From: Salipaludibacillus sp. CUR1
Lineage (GTDB): Bacteria > Bacillota > Bacilli > Bacillales > Salisediminibacteriaceae
Assembly: GCF_021028955.1 (NCBI RefSeq)
Contig: NZ_JAIWPE010000018.1
Location: forward strand, 1-64,000
DNA: 64,000 bases
Reading direction: 5' to 3'
This document shows positions 9,569 to 17,850 of this stretch, piece after piece (the first letter of the stretch is position 1; each line of letters starts with the position of its first letter). The notes under the pieces are model-generated. The model worked only from the letters and a program-made list of their open reading frames with translations, made no database searches and was not told where the DNA came from. The translations under genes and the position numbers were made by a program.

Positions 9569-10828
9569 ATGAACCGGATTTACGGGCTGCTGTTGGGAGC
9601 TTTAATCATGGCCGGAGCTGCCGGGTGCGGAACAGAGGCCCAACTGGAAGCAGCCGAACCGGAGCCTTTCACAAGCGCTTCTGAACAGGATCTGTCTGAC
9701 TACATCATAACGGAGGAAGAGGAAGACGAAGAGGAGCATGTTCCTTATAATGAAGACTGGAACTATATTACCACTCTTGAATTAATGAGGGTACTGGACG
9801 GACAGGAGACGACCAGCCAGGACCGGAGTTCATATGACGAAGTGCCTCCTGAATGGAACGGCGTAGCCCTGATCGATTCAAGACCGAGGGAAGTTTTTGC
9901 AGCCGGGCATATCAATGGGGCGGTAAACATCCCTGACAGCGAGTTTGATTCCTTTACAGACATGCTTCCGGAAGATAAAGAAACAATGCTTATTTTTTAC
10001 TGCGGAGGACTTCACTGTCCTTTAAGCGGCAATTCTGCTGAAAAAGCGATGGAACTTGGCTATGACAATTCGTATGTCTATCAGGAAGGCACGCCGGCCT
10101 GGAAGAAGGCAGGGAATTACTTTACGGTCGATGAGTCCTACGTGGAAGAAAAAATCATGGAATCCTACGTTGCCAGAGAGGATACCAAACCTGTTTTATT
10201 AATTGACACCAGAACGTATGAAGGCTACTTTAATGAACACATTCCTACCGCTGTTTTTTGGGATGATACGCAGTACGGTGTCAAATATGCCGGGTTTGCT
10301 CCGGAAAATAAAGAGGCAGAAATCATTGTATACTGCGGAGGTTTTTTCTGTCATAAAAGCCATGAACTGGCTGAAAGTTTACTTGGCGACGGTTATACGA
10401 ATGTGAAAGTGTTTGCCGGTGGTATGCCGGCGTGGAAGCAGGCAGCGCTTCCGGTGTTTGGAATGGAAAGCGGCGGAGAAGACTTTGACGTATCAGCCGG
10501 AAAAGTCGACAGATCGGTCAGCTCAGATGAGTTTGATGATCTCGTACAAAAGGGCTCAACCGTGATTGACGTACGCGGCGAATCTGAGACAGCCAGCGGG
10601 ATGATCGATAACGCTATCCATATTCCGGATGGAGATATTCATGCAAACGATCCTGGGGTAGAAGAGAATTTACCAGAAGATAAAAATGATACGCTTGTTA
10701 TCCACTGTGCAAGCGGCGCCCGGGCAGCCGGAGTGGTAGAAAAGATAGCAGATCTCGGTTATGAAGAGGTATATTATTTAAACGGACCGATTTCAATTTC
10801 TTCTGACGGCAGTTATTCTCTTGATTAA
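9569..10828 (+). CDS. srrF: Triple-rhodanese lipoprotein closing the reductase operon
   Basis: Predicted lipoprotein (signal peptide ending AGAAGCG) with an acidic linker and three rhodanese domains at roughly 60-170, 190-300 and 320-418. Domains 1 and 2 have unusual loops with two cysteines, YCGGLHCPLS and YCGGFFCHKS. Domain 3 has a shorter, more conventional loop, HCASGARAAG. All three keep the expected catalytic cysteine. It may trap or shuttle S or Se species outside the cell membrane for the reductase. ATG 9569 is chosen because GGAGAGGAG lies 8 nt upstream; in-frame GTG 9560 and ATG 9563 are too close. It corresponds in order and size to SrrF. Confidence 0.75.
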   Translation: MNRIYGLLLGALIMAGAAGCGTEAQLEAAEPEPFTSASEQDLSDYIITEEEEDEEEHVPYNEDWNYITTLELMRVLDGQETTSQDRSSYDEVPPEWNGVALIDSRPREVFAAGHINGAVNIPDSEFDSFTDMLPEDKETMLIFYCGGLHCPLSGNSAEKAMELGYDNSYVYQEGTPAWKKAGNYFTVDESYVEEKIMESYVAREDTKPVLLIDTRTYEGYFNEHIPTAVFWDDTQYGVKYAGFAPENKEAEIIVYCGGFFCHKSHELAESLLGDGYTNVKVFAGGMPAWKQAALPVFGMESGGEDFDVSAGKVDRSVSSDEFDDLVQKGSTVIDVRGESETASGMIDNAIHIPDGDIHANDPGVEENLPEDKNDTLVIHCASGARAAGVVEKIADLGYEEVYYLNGPISISSDGSYSLD

Positions 10829-10838
10829 ACCTATTTTG

Positions 10839-10878
10839 AGGGGTTGTCCCAAAAGTTAACCTTTTGAGGACAACCCCT
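10839..10878 (+). terminator. Long perfect hairpin terminator
   Basis: AGGGGTTGTCC (10839-10849) pairs perfectly with 10868-10878, with a second inner pairing CAAAAG/CTTTTG. A T-rich stretch follows. It ends the reductase operon. The GGGGTTGTCC end resembles dispersed repeats common in Bacillaceae. Confidence 0.8.
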
Positions 10879-11065
10879 TTGCATCTTCATTTTTTTGTCC
10901 AAGTACTGCTCAATCGCCCATCCGCTCCATTGCCTCACCCTAATCATCCTCACCCAAAAACTTTATATGCTTTTTTTGTCAATTATCGCACACTTTAACG
11001 GATATGCTAGGAGAGGGATGAATTTTTTCGTATGATAAGGGTAACAGGTAAAAACGGGGGCGGGT

Positions 11066-11767
11066 ATGATGGGGCAGAGAAACTTCACAATTTTAGTAGC
11101 CGATGATGAAGCCGAAATGGCGGCGTTTATTTCTGAGTATATCGAGAAGGAAGGCTACCGGGTGGTTACGGCAGAAAACGGGCGTGAACTACTGGATATA
11201 ATTAACACCCATAAAATAGATCTTATTCTTCTCGATGTGATGATGCCGGTAATGAACGGGTTTGAGGCATTAAAAGAAGTTCGGATGACCAGGAAAATTC
11301 CAGTCATAATGGTCACAGCAAAGTCAGATGAGAATGACCGGATCCAGGGACTTAAATCCGGAGCTGATGATTATATTATTAAACCTTTCAGTCCAAGGGA
11401 ACTGCTGGCCAGAGTTGAAGCCCAGCTGCGGAGAAACTACGAATTTAATGAAGAAAACGATACAGGGGAGATCACCTACGGAATTATAGAAGTAAACCCT
11501 GGTGCCCGTAAAGTTTATGTTAAGAATGAACTGATCAGCTTAACCCGGAAAGAGTATGATCTGCTAATCCATTTTTTGAATCATCCAGAGCAGGTGTTTA
11601 ACCGGGAACAGTTGCTGGACCGGGTATGGGGAATGAATTATACGGCAGGCGGGCACCGCACGGTCGATACTCATATGAAAACATTAAGGTTCAAGATGAA
11701 ACAGGCTGGGGAGTATTTCCAGACTGTTTATGGTGTCGGTTATGTCCTTGAGAAGGTGAAAACATGA
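11066..11767 (+). CDS. OmpR/PhoB-family response regulator
   Basis: Receiver domain (about 6-120) with acidic pocket DDE, phospho-acceptor Asp57 in LLDVMMP, the conserved TAK motif and Lys in IIKPF. A winged-helix DNA-binding domain occupies about 135-232 (SLTRKEYDLL, GYVLEKV at the end). It acts with the histidine kinase encoded immediately downstream, whose ATG overlaps its TGA. The target is unknown. The location right after the reductase operon makes control of that operon possible but unproven. The start may be ATG 11066 or 11069; TATGAT at 11031-11036 is a possible -10. Confidence 0.9.
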   Translation: MMGQRNFTILVADDEAEMAAFISEYIEKEGYRVVTAENGRELLDIINTHKIDLILLDVMMPVMNGFEALKEVRMTRKIPVIMVTAKSDENDRIQGLKSGADDYIIKPFSPRELLARVEAQLRRNYEFNEENDTGEITYGIIEVNPGARKVYVKNELISLTRKEYDLLIHFLNHPEQVFNREQLLDRVWGMNYTAGGHRTVDTHMKTLRFKMKQAGEYFQTVYGVGYVLEKVKT

Positions 11768-13176
11768 CATGGTCGCTTAAGAAAAAAACGTGGATTTTCA
11801 TTATTGCTTTTACAAGTGTCACGATGTTTTCAATTATTATGCTGACAAATTATTTATATGAGCAGTATTATATGGAAAACCAGGTCGCCCAGTTAAGCGC
11901 AAGGGGGGACGTCCTTGCTGAAGCTTACTATGAGCAGAATGATGAGGAAAAGGAAGAATTCCATCAGCTTATTTCCTTTATGTCCAGGTGTGCTGCTGCC
12001 AATATACAATATGATGACTCGGAAAACCTGTTGAATGGGCAACTCCCGTTAAATATTCCTTTACACGACGCTGAACGCCAATTGACTGATGAAGAAATGG
12101 TGAACCTGGCTCAGAATAATCCTTTGATTTCGACCAAAGCAGGCCACAATGAAGATTATCTCGTTATACTAAACCCATTACTGGATGATCACGACACGCT
12201 GCTCGGGGCTGTCATAATATCTACTCCAGTTACCGCTACTTTTGCACCTTTCCAATCGGTTCAAGGGCTGATATTTGCTGTTTTAGCTTTGGCATTTACA
12301 GTCATTGTGTTTATTTTAAAAAAAGTGGCAGATTACGTCATTAACCCGGTTGAGAAAATAACAGCTATTTCAAAGGACGTAGCCAAGGGGGATTTTTCAA
12401 GGAAGATAGAGGTTTCTAATAAGGACGAAATAGGTGACCTTGCCGCCTCTTTTAATTACATGAGTACTTCCTTAGCTGAAGCTGACCAGAAAAAACAGGA
12501 ATTCCTTGGCAATGTGTCGCATGAATTAAGGACACCTTTAAGTTATTTAAAAGGATATTCGGAAGTGCTGTTGGATCAGAAGGGAAAAGGGGAACCACTG
12601 GAAACAAAATATATAGAAAAAATACAGGCCGAGGGGAACAGGATGGAGAGTCTTATTCATGACCTCCTTGATTTAGCGAGGCTGGAAGGAGACTCCTACC
12701 CAATGTCGCTCGCTCCGATACCCTTTGCGCAACTCATAGAAGAGGCAGTCGAACGAATGGATTTATTATGCAGGCAGCAGGATATAGAAATCAGAACTGA
12801 CCTGGATTACAGCGCCATTATTAATGGGGATGAAAAACGGATTGAACAAGTTCTCGTCAATTTAATAGAAAACGCTGTCCGATACGGAAAAGAAGGACAT
12901 TATATCGACGTCTTAATGGAAACAGAAGGAGACGAGGCTGTATTAAAGGTTATTGATTACGGGGAAGGCATCCCGGAAGAAGCATTGAAGCAGCTCACCG
13001 AACGTTTCTACCGGATTGATAAATCGAGATCACGCGCCTCTGGAGGGACAGGATTGGGCCTTACGATTGTTAAAGAAATAATCAAAAAGCATAACGGTTC
13101 GCTGGCATTTGAATCTGAACCAGGTAAAGGCATGACTGTGACAGTAAAACTGCCCTTGTTTAGAGAGAGCTTTTAG
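11764..13176 (+). CDS. Membrane sensor histidine kinase
   Basis: Partner of the preceding OmpR-type regulator (ATGA overlap). Two membrane segments (about 11-32 and 165-187) bracket an external sensor region of roughly 130 residues. HAMP follows (about 187-240), then HisKA with phospho-acceptor His253 in NVSHELRTPL, then HATPase with N box NLIENAVRYG, G1 DYGEGIP and G2 GGTGLGL. The external region has no obvious cofactor motif, so the stimulus is unknown. An 8-bp hairpin (13180-13204) without a T run follows the gene. Confidence 0.9.
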   Translation: MTWSLKKKTWIFIIAFTSVTMFSIIMLTNYLYEQYYMENQVAQLSARGDVLAEAYYEQNDEEKEEFHQLISFMSRCAAANIQYDDSENLLNGQLPLNIPLHDAERQLTDEEMVNLAQNNPLISTKAGHNEDYLVILNPLLDDHDTLLGAVIISTPVTATFAPFQSVQGLIFAVLALAFTVIVFILKKVADYVINPVEKITAISKDVAKGDFSRKIEVSNKDEIGDLAASFNYMSTSLAEADQKKQEFLGNVSHELRTPLSYLKGYSEVLLDQKGKGEPLETKYIEKIQAEGNRMESLIHDLLDLARLEGDSYPMSLAPIPFAQLIEEAVERMDLLCRQQDIEIRTDLDYSAIINGDEKRIEQVLVNLIENAVRYGKEGHYIDVLMETEGDEAVLKVIDYGEGIPEEALKQLTERFYRIDKSRSRASGGTGLGLTIVKEIIKKHNGSLAFESEPGKGMTVTVKLPLFRESF

Positions 13177-13273
13177 CACGGGAGAAGGTTTCTACTCTTC
13201 TCCCCGAATAGAATAAAAGACCGTTTAACCATGCATAATAAAACCGTTGCAACAGATAAGGACGGTGAGATGC

Positions 13274-14239
13274 ATGGTTTATGTTTTGCTCGTTGCAGGT
13301 TTTATACTTTTAATTAAGGGAGCAGACTGGTTTGTAACCGGTGCGTCAGAAATAGCCCGTATTTTAAAGGTCTCACCTGTACTGGTCGGATTAACCATTG
13401 TCGCTTTTGGAACTGGCGCGCCTGAGGCGACTGTCAGTATTATTGCTGCGCTGGAAGACAGCCCGGGGCTCACTTTCGGAAACGTGATAGGCAGTAATAT
13501 TATTAATATTGCAGGGGTTGTCGGCCTTACTGCTGTGATCTTACCGTTAAAAGTTGAAAGCCAGACGGTCCGTAAAGAAATTCCATTTACCTTGCTCGCA
13601 GGGATCGCCATTATGGCCCTGGTAGCCGACACCTGGGTGGATGCAGAAGCGTCTAATATTCTATCCCGCGGGGACGGCATTGTCCTGTTACTATTTTTCG
13701 CTATTTTTATGTACTATGTATTTGAATTGGCGAGAAACCATAGAGACAAAGCCATAACCGAGGGTGTGGATGAACGCACAGCCTCAGGGGGCGGGTGGGG
13801 AAAAAACAGTTTATTTACTCTTGCTGGGCTTGGAGCGGTAGTTCTTGGCGGCTACTGGGTCGTGGAAAGCAGTACAGACATAGCTCTCCAGTTTGGAATG
13901 AGCGAAACACTTGTAGGTTTGACTGTCGTCTCTGTAGGTTCATCTCTTCCTGAATTTGTTACCGCGATCACTGCAGCCATCAGGAAGTTCAGTGATCTGG
14001 CTTTAGGAAGCATTGTCGGAAGCTGTATTTTTAATATTTTATTTGTATTAGGAGCTGCTTCTATTATTAATCCGCTTAACATAGACAGCAGAATATTTGT
14101 TGATGTCACATTTATGATTATTCTTACGGTCTCGCTGCTCATGTTCTCCAGGACAGGCTGGAAAGTCGGCAGGCTGGAAGGAGCCGTACTTGTCAGCTCC
14201 TACATTATTTATCTCATTTATATTATTTATCGTAATTAA
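13274..14239 (+). CDS. Calcium/sodium antiporter (CaCA family, YrbG-like)
   Basis: Integral membrane cation exchanger with the two inverted alpha-repeats of the Na+/Ca2+ exchanger superfamily. Repeat 1 has FGTGAPEATVSI with the following GNVIGSNIINI; repeat 2 has VGSSLPEFVTAI with GSIVGSCIFNI. The paired acidic residues (APE and LPE) are the ion ligands in this family. About ten hydrophobic segments; 321 aa is typical. ATG 13274 is preferred over an upstream in-frame TTG at 13247; GGTGAG lies just upstream. Confidence 0.88.
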   Translation: MVYVLLVAGFILLIKGADWFVTGASEIARILKVSPVLVGLTIVAFGTGAPEATVSIIAALEDSPGLTFGNVIGSNIINIAGVVGLTAVILPLKVESQTVRKEIPFTLLAGIAIMALVADTWVDAEASNILSRGDGIVLLLFFAIFMYYVFELARNHRDKAITEGVDERTASGGGWGKNSLFTLAGLGAVVLGGYWVVESSTDIALQFGMSETLVGLTVVSVGSSLPEFVTAITAAIRKFSDLALGSIVGSCIFNILFVLGAASIINPLNIDSRIFVDVTFMIILTVSLLMFSRTGWKVGRLEGAVLVSSYIIYLIYIIYRN

Positions 14240-14273
14240 AAGCACCTGCCGCATGAGCCTGGCAGGTGCTTTT
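14238..14273 (+). terminator. Intrinsic terminator after the antiporter gene
   Basis: AAAAGCACCTGCC pairs perfectly with GGCAGGTGCTTTT across a 10-nt loop; the left arm begins inside the stop codon. Confidence 0.9.
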
Positions 14274-14344
14274 ATATGAGCTGTATACTTTTTATATCAG
14301 GCTATTCTCACCCACCCCGCATCAGCACGGAAATATAATTATAA

Positions 14345-14373
14345 TCGACGTTCAGCACGAAAGGGTTTATAAT
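14345..14373 (+). promoter_or_regulatory. Putative sigma-A promoter
   Basis: TCGACG, 17 bp, TATAAT; about 94 bp before the acetyltransferase start. Confidence 0.4.
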
Positions 14374-14466
14374 AATTTGAAAATTCCACAAACATTGATA
14401 GAATGAAGCTGATGCACAGGCTTTTTTGCTTGCTGTGTCAAATTGCTGCAGGAGGTACTATTCGGC

Positions 14467-14919
14467 ATGGACTGGTACATAAAAAAATTTGAAGAATTAA
14501 CTGCAAATGAACTTTACGCCCTGCTCAGGGAAAGAGTGAATGTTTTTGTCGTAGAACAGAATTGCCCTTATCCCGAAGTAGACGATAAGGATCAGGCATC
14601 CTATCACCTTTACGCTAAAAAAAATGGCGAAGTGGTTGCCTATACGAGGCTTCTCCCAGCTGGTGTCAGTTATGAACAGGCATCGATCGGCCGTGTGCTT
14701 GTAAAAGAAAGCTGCCGGAAAACAGGCCTTGGCAGAGAATTAATGGAGCGGTCTATGGATTTTTTAAAGAATCACCTGAAAGAAAAGGAAGTTAAACTGC
14801 AGGCTCAGGAATATGCAATGCACTTTTATGGCTCATTCGGATTTAAACCAGTGTCAGAAGTATATTTGGAAGATGATATTCCCCATGTAGATATGGTTTG
14901 GAAGGATGTCTCACACTAA
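14467..14919 (+). CDS. GNAT N-acetyltransferase, ElaA family
   Basis: Single-domain acetyltransferase of about 150 aa. ElaA-type features are the N-terminal RERVNVFVVEQNCPYPEVDD segment, then the GNAT acetyl-CoA loop in IGRVLVKESCRKTGLGRELM and a late HFYGSFGFKPVSE. ElaA substrates are poorly defined. GGAGGT lies 10 nt before ATG 14467, which is preferred to TTG 14443. It precedes the SDR gene by 20 bp, so the two probably share a transcript. Confidence 0.88.
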   Translation: MDWYIKKFEELTANELYALLRERVNVFVVEQNCPYPEVDDKDQASYHLYAKKNGEVVAYTRLLPAGVSYEQASIGRVLVKESCRKTGLGRELMERSMDFLKNHLKEKEVKLQAQEYAMHFYGSFGFKPVSEVYLEDDIPHVDMVWKDVSH

Positions 14920-14939
14920 TTTTTCTAGGAGCTGATTAA

Positions 14940-15725
14940 ATGGACTTAGGGTTAAAAGGAAAACGTGTACTTGTACTGGCTTCGAGCAAAGGTCTCGGAA
15001 AAGCGGCAGCAGAGGCTTATGCGAAAGCAGGAGCGAATGTCATGCTGACGAGCCGGACGGTGAAAAATGTGAAACAGACAGCTGAGAACCTCTCATCCTT
15101 TGCAGAAGGAACAATTGCGTATCATCCTTGTGATGTGTCAAAAAAAGAGGACATAAAAAAATTAATTGATGAAACGGCAGCCCGCTTTGGCGGAATCGAT
15201 GTGTTAGTCAACAATGCGGGAGGACCGCCTCCGGGAAAATTTGAAGACCTTGACGAGGAAGACTGGGAATGGGCTTATCAGCTCACATTAATGAGCACCG
15301 TCAGGGCCATCCGGTATGCTCTTCCGTATTTAAAACAGTCTAAAGGACGTATCGTCAATATTACCTCTTCGTCAATTAAAGAGCCGATTGACGGCCTTCT
15401 GCTTTCAAACGTTTACCGAATGGGGATAGTTGGACTGGCTAAAACTCTGTCTAAAGAGCTAGCTCCGGACGGCGTATTGATCAATACGGTAGGCCCTGGA
15501 AGAATTGATACTGAGAGAGTAAGGACGCTTGATGCAGCTAAAGCAGAAAAAATGCAGCTCACTCCAGAGGAAGTGCGTGAACAATCGGAAGCTGCTATTC
15601 CGCTCGGCAGGTATGGTGAACCTGAAGAGTTTGCCAACATTATTCTGTTCCTGGGCTCAGGTTTAAATACCTATGTGACAGGGCAGATGTTTGTTGCTGA
15701 CGGAGGGATGACCCACTCTTACTAG
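14940..15725 (+). CDS. Atypical short-chain dehydrogenase/reductase lacking the Tyr-Lys catalytic pair
   Basis: Rossmann-fold SDR (261 aa). The cofactor loop ASSKGLGKAAAEAYAKAG and the NNAGG motif are intact, and Ser of the NITSSS segment is present. Where classical members carry YxxxK, this protein reads SNVYRMGIVGLAKTL. Aligning on IVGLAKTL puts Ser at the Tyr position and Arg at the Lys position. A Tyr lies three residues further on. This resembles a Bacillus subgroup annotated as 3-oxoacyl-ACP reductase-like SDRs. Activity and substrate are uncertain. Confidence 0.85.
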   Translation: MDLGLKGKRVLVLASSKGLGKAAAEAYAKAGANVMLTSRTVKNVKQTAENLSSFAEGTIAYHPCDVSKKEDIKKLIDETAARFGGIDVLVNNAGGPPPGKFEDLDEEDWEWAYQLTLMSTVRAIRYALPYLKQSKGRIVNITSSSIKEPIDGLLLSNVYRMGIVGLAKTLSKELAPDGVLINTVGPGRIDTERVRTLDAAKAEKMQLTPEEVREQSEAAIPLGRYGEPEEFANIILFLGSGLNTYVTGQMFVADGGMTHSY

Positions 15726-15794
15726 ATGGCGCTCTGACAGGTGCGTGCAAAATAGACCTGTAGTGAAGTAGGTAAACAAGGAATATAAAACAAG

Positions 15795-15827
15795 AAGCCC
15801 GGACGGTGATTGCCACTGCCCGGGCTT
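15795..15827. terminator. Shared terminator between convergent genes
   Basis: AAGCCCGG and CCGGGCTT form a stem. The minus-strand copy is followed by a T-rich stretch, so it best serves the alpha-glucosidase gene and may also end the SDR transcript. Confidence 0.7.
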
Positions 15828-15840
15828 TAAGTGTGTCAAT

Positions 15841-17511
15841 TTATTTGATTAAATACACTCTTGCTTCATAAGGTTTTAACGGAACTTCAGAGACATCTTT
15901 GTGCGCTTCCGCTTCATAATTTGAGAGTGCAAGATCAGAGCCGGATACTTTAGGCGCCTCTTTACCTGCCTTCCAGACCGCGTCATCCTCTGTCAGATTA
16001 GTGATAACGAGAGCTGTTTCACCGTTAAGCTCTCTTTTATAAGCAAAAATCTGAGTATCTTCAGCCATCAGCAAGTCGTAACTTCCATACGTAAAGATAT
16101 CATTAGCCTTTTTAAGCTTAATCATCTCTTTATAAAACTGAAGGATAGACCTGTCATCATTCAGCTGTTTTTCTACGTTGATGTCTTTATAGTTCGGGTT
16201 AACCTTCAGCCATGGCTTTCCTGTCGTGAACCCGCCGTTCAGCTCATCTGACCATTGCATTGGCGTCCGGCTGTTGTCTCTTGACGTATGTGCCAGGACA
16301 TCAAGAATTTTTTCGGGAGACTCACCGGCTGCTGTTTGTTCTGCAAACATATTTATGGCAGCGACATCGTTATAATCGTCGAGGTGGTCAAAATAAATAT
16401 TCGTCATACCGATTTCCTGGCCCTGGTAAATATAAGGCGTGCCTTTCATTAAGAAATACATGGCACCCAGCGCTGTGGCGCTTTCCCTCCAGTATTCCCT
16501 GTCATTGCCCCAGGTGGAGACCACTCTTGCTTTATCATGGTTTTCAATAAACAAGGCATTCCATCCGTCGTGTTCCAGTCCCTTTTGCCAGCGGGTGAGA
16601 GTTTTTTTCAGCTGGCTGACATCCAGTCCTCCGCCTACTTCATAATCCCAAAGATCCAGGTGTTCGAACTGGAAAACCATATCCATTTTCCCGTGTTCGC
16701 CTACCCATAAGTGAGCTTCATCTACACTTACACCGTTGGCTTCACCGACTGTCATCGCGTCCGGGTATTTTCCGTAAGTTTCGTCTTTATATTCCTGCAG
16801 AAAGTCATGGATGCCTTCCTGGTTCATGTGCATGTCGAATGAAGGGACATATTTATTTTCTTCAGGATTTGGCATATCCGGAAAGCCGGGCCGTTTTTTA
16901 ATATGGCTGATTGCGTCAATACGGAATCCGTCTATTCCTTTTTCAAGCCACCAGTTCACCATATCATAGAGGGCGTATCTCACTTCTTCGTTTTCCCAGT
17001 TCAAGTCAGGCTGTCTCCGGGAAAAAACGTGAAGGTAGTACTGGCCAGTCTGTTCGTCGTATTCCCAGGCAGACCCGCCGAAAATGCTTTCCCAGTTGTT
17101 AGGCTCTTCTCCATTTACTCCGTCACGCCAAATGTACCAGTCCCGTTTAGGGTTGTCCCTGGAGGAACGGGATTCAATGAACCAGGGATGCTCATCGCTT
17201 GTATGGTTTAACACAAGGTCTATAATCAGCCGCATACCGCGTTTATGTACCTCTTGGAGCAGCTCGTCAAAATCAGCCATTGTACCGAAGTCTTCTAAAA
17301 TATCCTGATAGTCAGAAATATCGTAACCGTTATCATCTAACGGAGATTTATACATAGGGCAGATCCAAATAAAATCCACTCCCAAATCTTTCAAGTAATC
17401 AAGCCTTTGAATCATTCCGCGCAAGTCACCAAAGCCGTCCCCGTTGCTGTCCTGAAAACTGCGGGGATATACCTGGTAACCAACTGCTTCTTTCCACCAT
17501 ACTCTATCCAT
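15841..17511 (-). CDS. malL: GH13 alpha-glucosidase (oligo-1,6-glucosidase type)
   Basis: Cytoplasmic enzyme that cleaves alpha-1,6 and/or alpha-1,4 glucosidic bonds of short oligosaccharides. GH13 regions are all visible: WWKEAVGYQVYPRSF at the start, LVLNHTSDEHPWF (region I), GFRIDAISHI with the nucleophile Asp (II), VGEANGVSV with the acid/base Glu (III) and FIENHDKARV (IV). The QPDLNWEN segment is typical of the MalL/dextran glucosidase subfamily. The start is ATG 17511 with AAGAGGTGG upstream; in-frame GTG 17520 lies within that site. No transporter gene is adjacent; the gene stands alone with its own promoter. Confidence 0.9.
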   Translation of the reverse strand: MDRVWWKEAVGYQVYPRSFQDSNGDGFGDLRGMIQRLDYLKDLGVDFIWICPMYKSPLDDNGYDISDYQDILEDFGTMADFDELLQEVHKRGMRLIIDLVLNHTSDEHPWFIESRSSRDNPKRDWYIWRDGVNGEEPNNWESIFGGSAWEYDEQTGQYYLHVFSRRQPDLNWENEEVRYALYDMVNWWLEKGIDGFRIDAISHIKKRPGFPDMPNPEENKYVPSFDMHMNQEGIHDFLQEYKDETYGKYPDAMTVGEANGVSVDEAHLWVGEHGKMDMVFQFEHLDLWDYEVGGGLDVSQLKKTLTRWQKGLEHDGWNALFIENHDKARVVSTWGNDREYWRESATALGAMYFLMKGTPYIYQGQEIGMTNIYFDHLDDYNDVAAINMFAEQTAAGESPEKILDVLAHTSRDNSRTPMQWSDELNGGFTTGKPWLKVNPNYKDINVEKQLNDDRSILQFYKEMIKLKKANDIFTYGSYDLLMAEDTQIFAYKRELNGETALVITNLTEDDAVWKAGKEAPKVSGSDLALSNYEAEAHKDVSEVPLKPYEARVYLIK

Positions 17512-17570
17512 TACTTCCACCTCTTTACATCTTTGAAAACAATTAGTATCTTTCGGTGCTGCAACTGGTG

Positions 17571-17584
17571 TGCAAACGTTTTTC
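17571..17584 (-). promoter_or_regulatory. LacI/CcpA-family operator-like site
   Basis: TGCAAACGTTTTTC resembles a LacI-family or cre half-palindrome centred on AACGTT. It lies just downstream of the malL -10 box, where a repressor would block transcription. The match to cre consensus is imperfect at the 3' end. Confidence 0.4.
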
Positions 17585-17597
17585 CTGACACTAGATT

Positions 17598-17626
17598 ATC
17601 ATAACTGGACTAAACATGGAATACAA
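17598..17626 (-). promoter_or_regulatory. Putative malL promoter
   Basis: Minus strand TTGTAT, exactly 17 bp, TATGAT; about 87 bp before the start codon. Confidence 0.55.
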
Positions 17627-17639
17627 TTCTCTTTGGGCA

Positions 17640-17850
17640 ATTTTGTATATTGTGTACCTGATAAAAAACAGGGAGGGAGTAGTAATCACATTTCGCCAGG
17701 CGAACGCTTGCCTTAATATCCGGTTCACTCTCGCGGAAGGCTTACACCACAGGCATAAGTGCAACATCGTCGCAGGGGTCTTGGGCTAACCCCTTCACGT
17801 CCTGTGAAAACGCCCAAGTCACCACATCTGTGTGAAAAAATGCAACCTTG
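17640..17850. other. Non-coding stretch, possibly a decayed Bacillaceae repeat
   Basis: No credible gene. It contains the palindrome TTCGCC-A-GGCGAA (17692-17704) and a CTTGGGC/GCCCAAG pair (17780-17818). The gcgaacgcttgcc and cgcaggggtc wording resembles decayed copies of dispersed repeats seen in Bacillaceae. The hairpin could also end the minus-strand regulator gene's transcript on the right. Confidence 0.25.

Noticed and set aside
17640-17850. Insertion sequence remnant
   Set aside because: No transposase-like coding sequence or matched terminal repeats could be identified; kept only as a possible decayed repeat.
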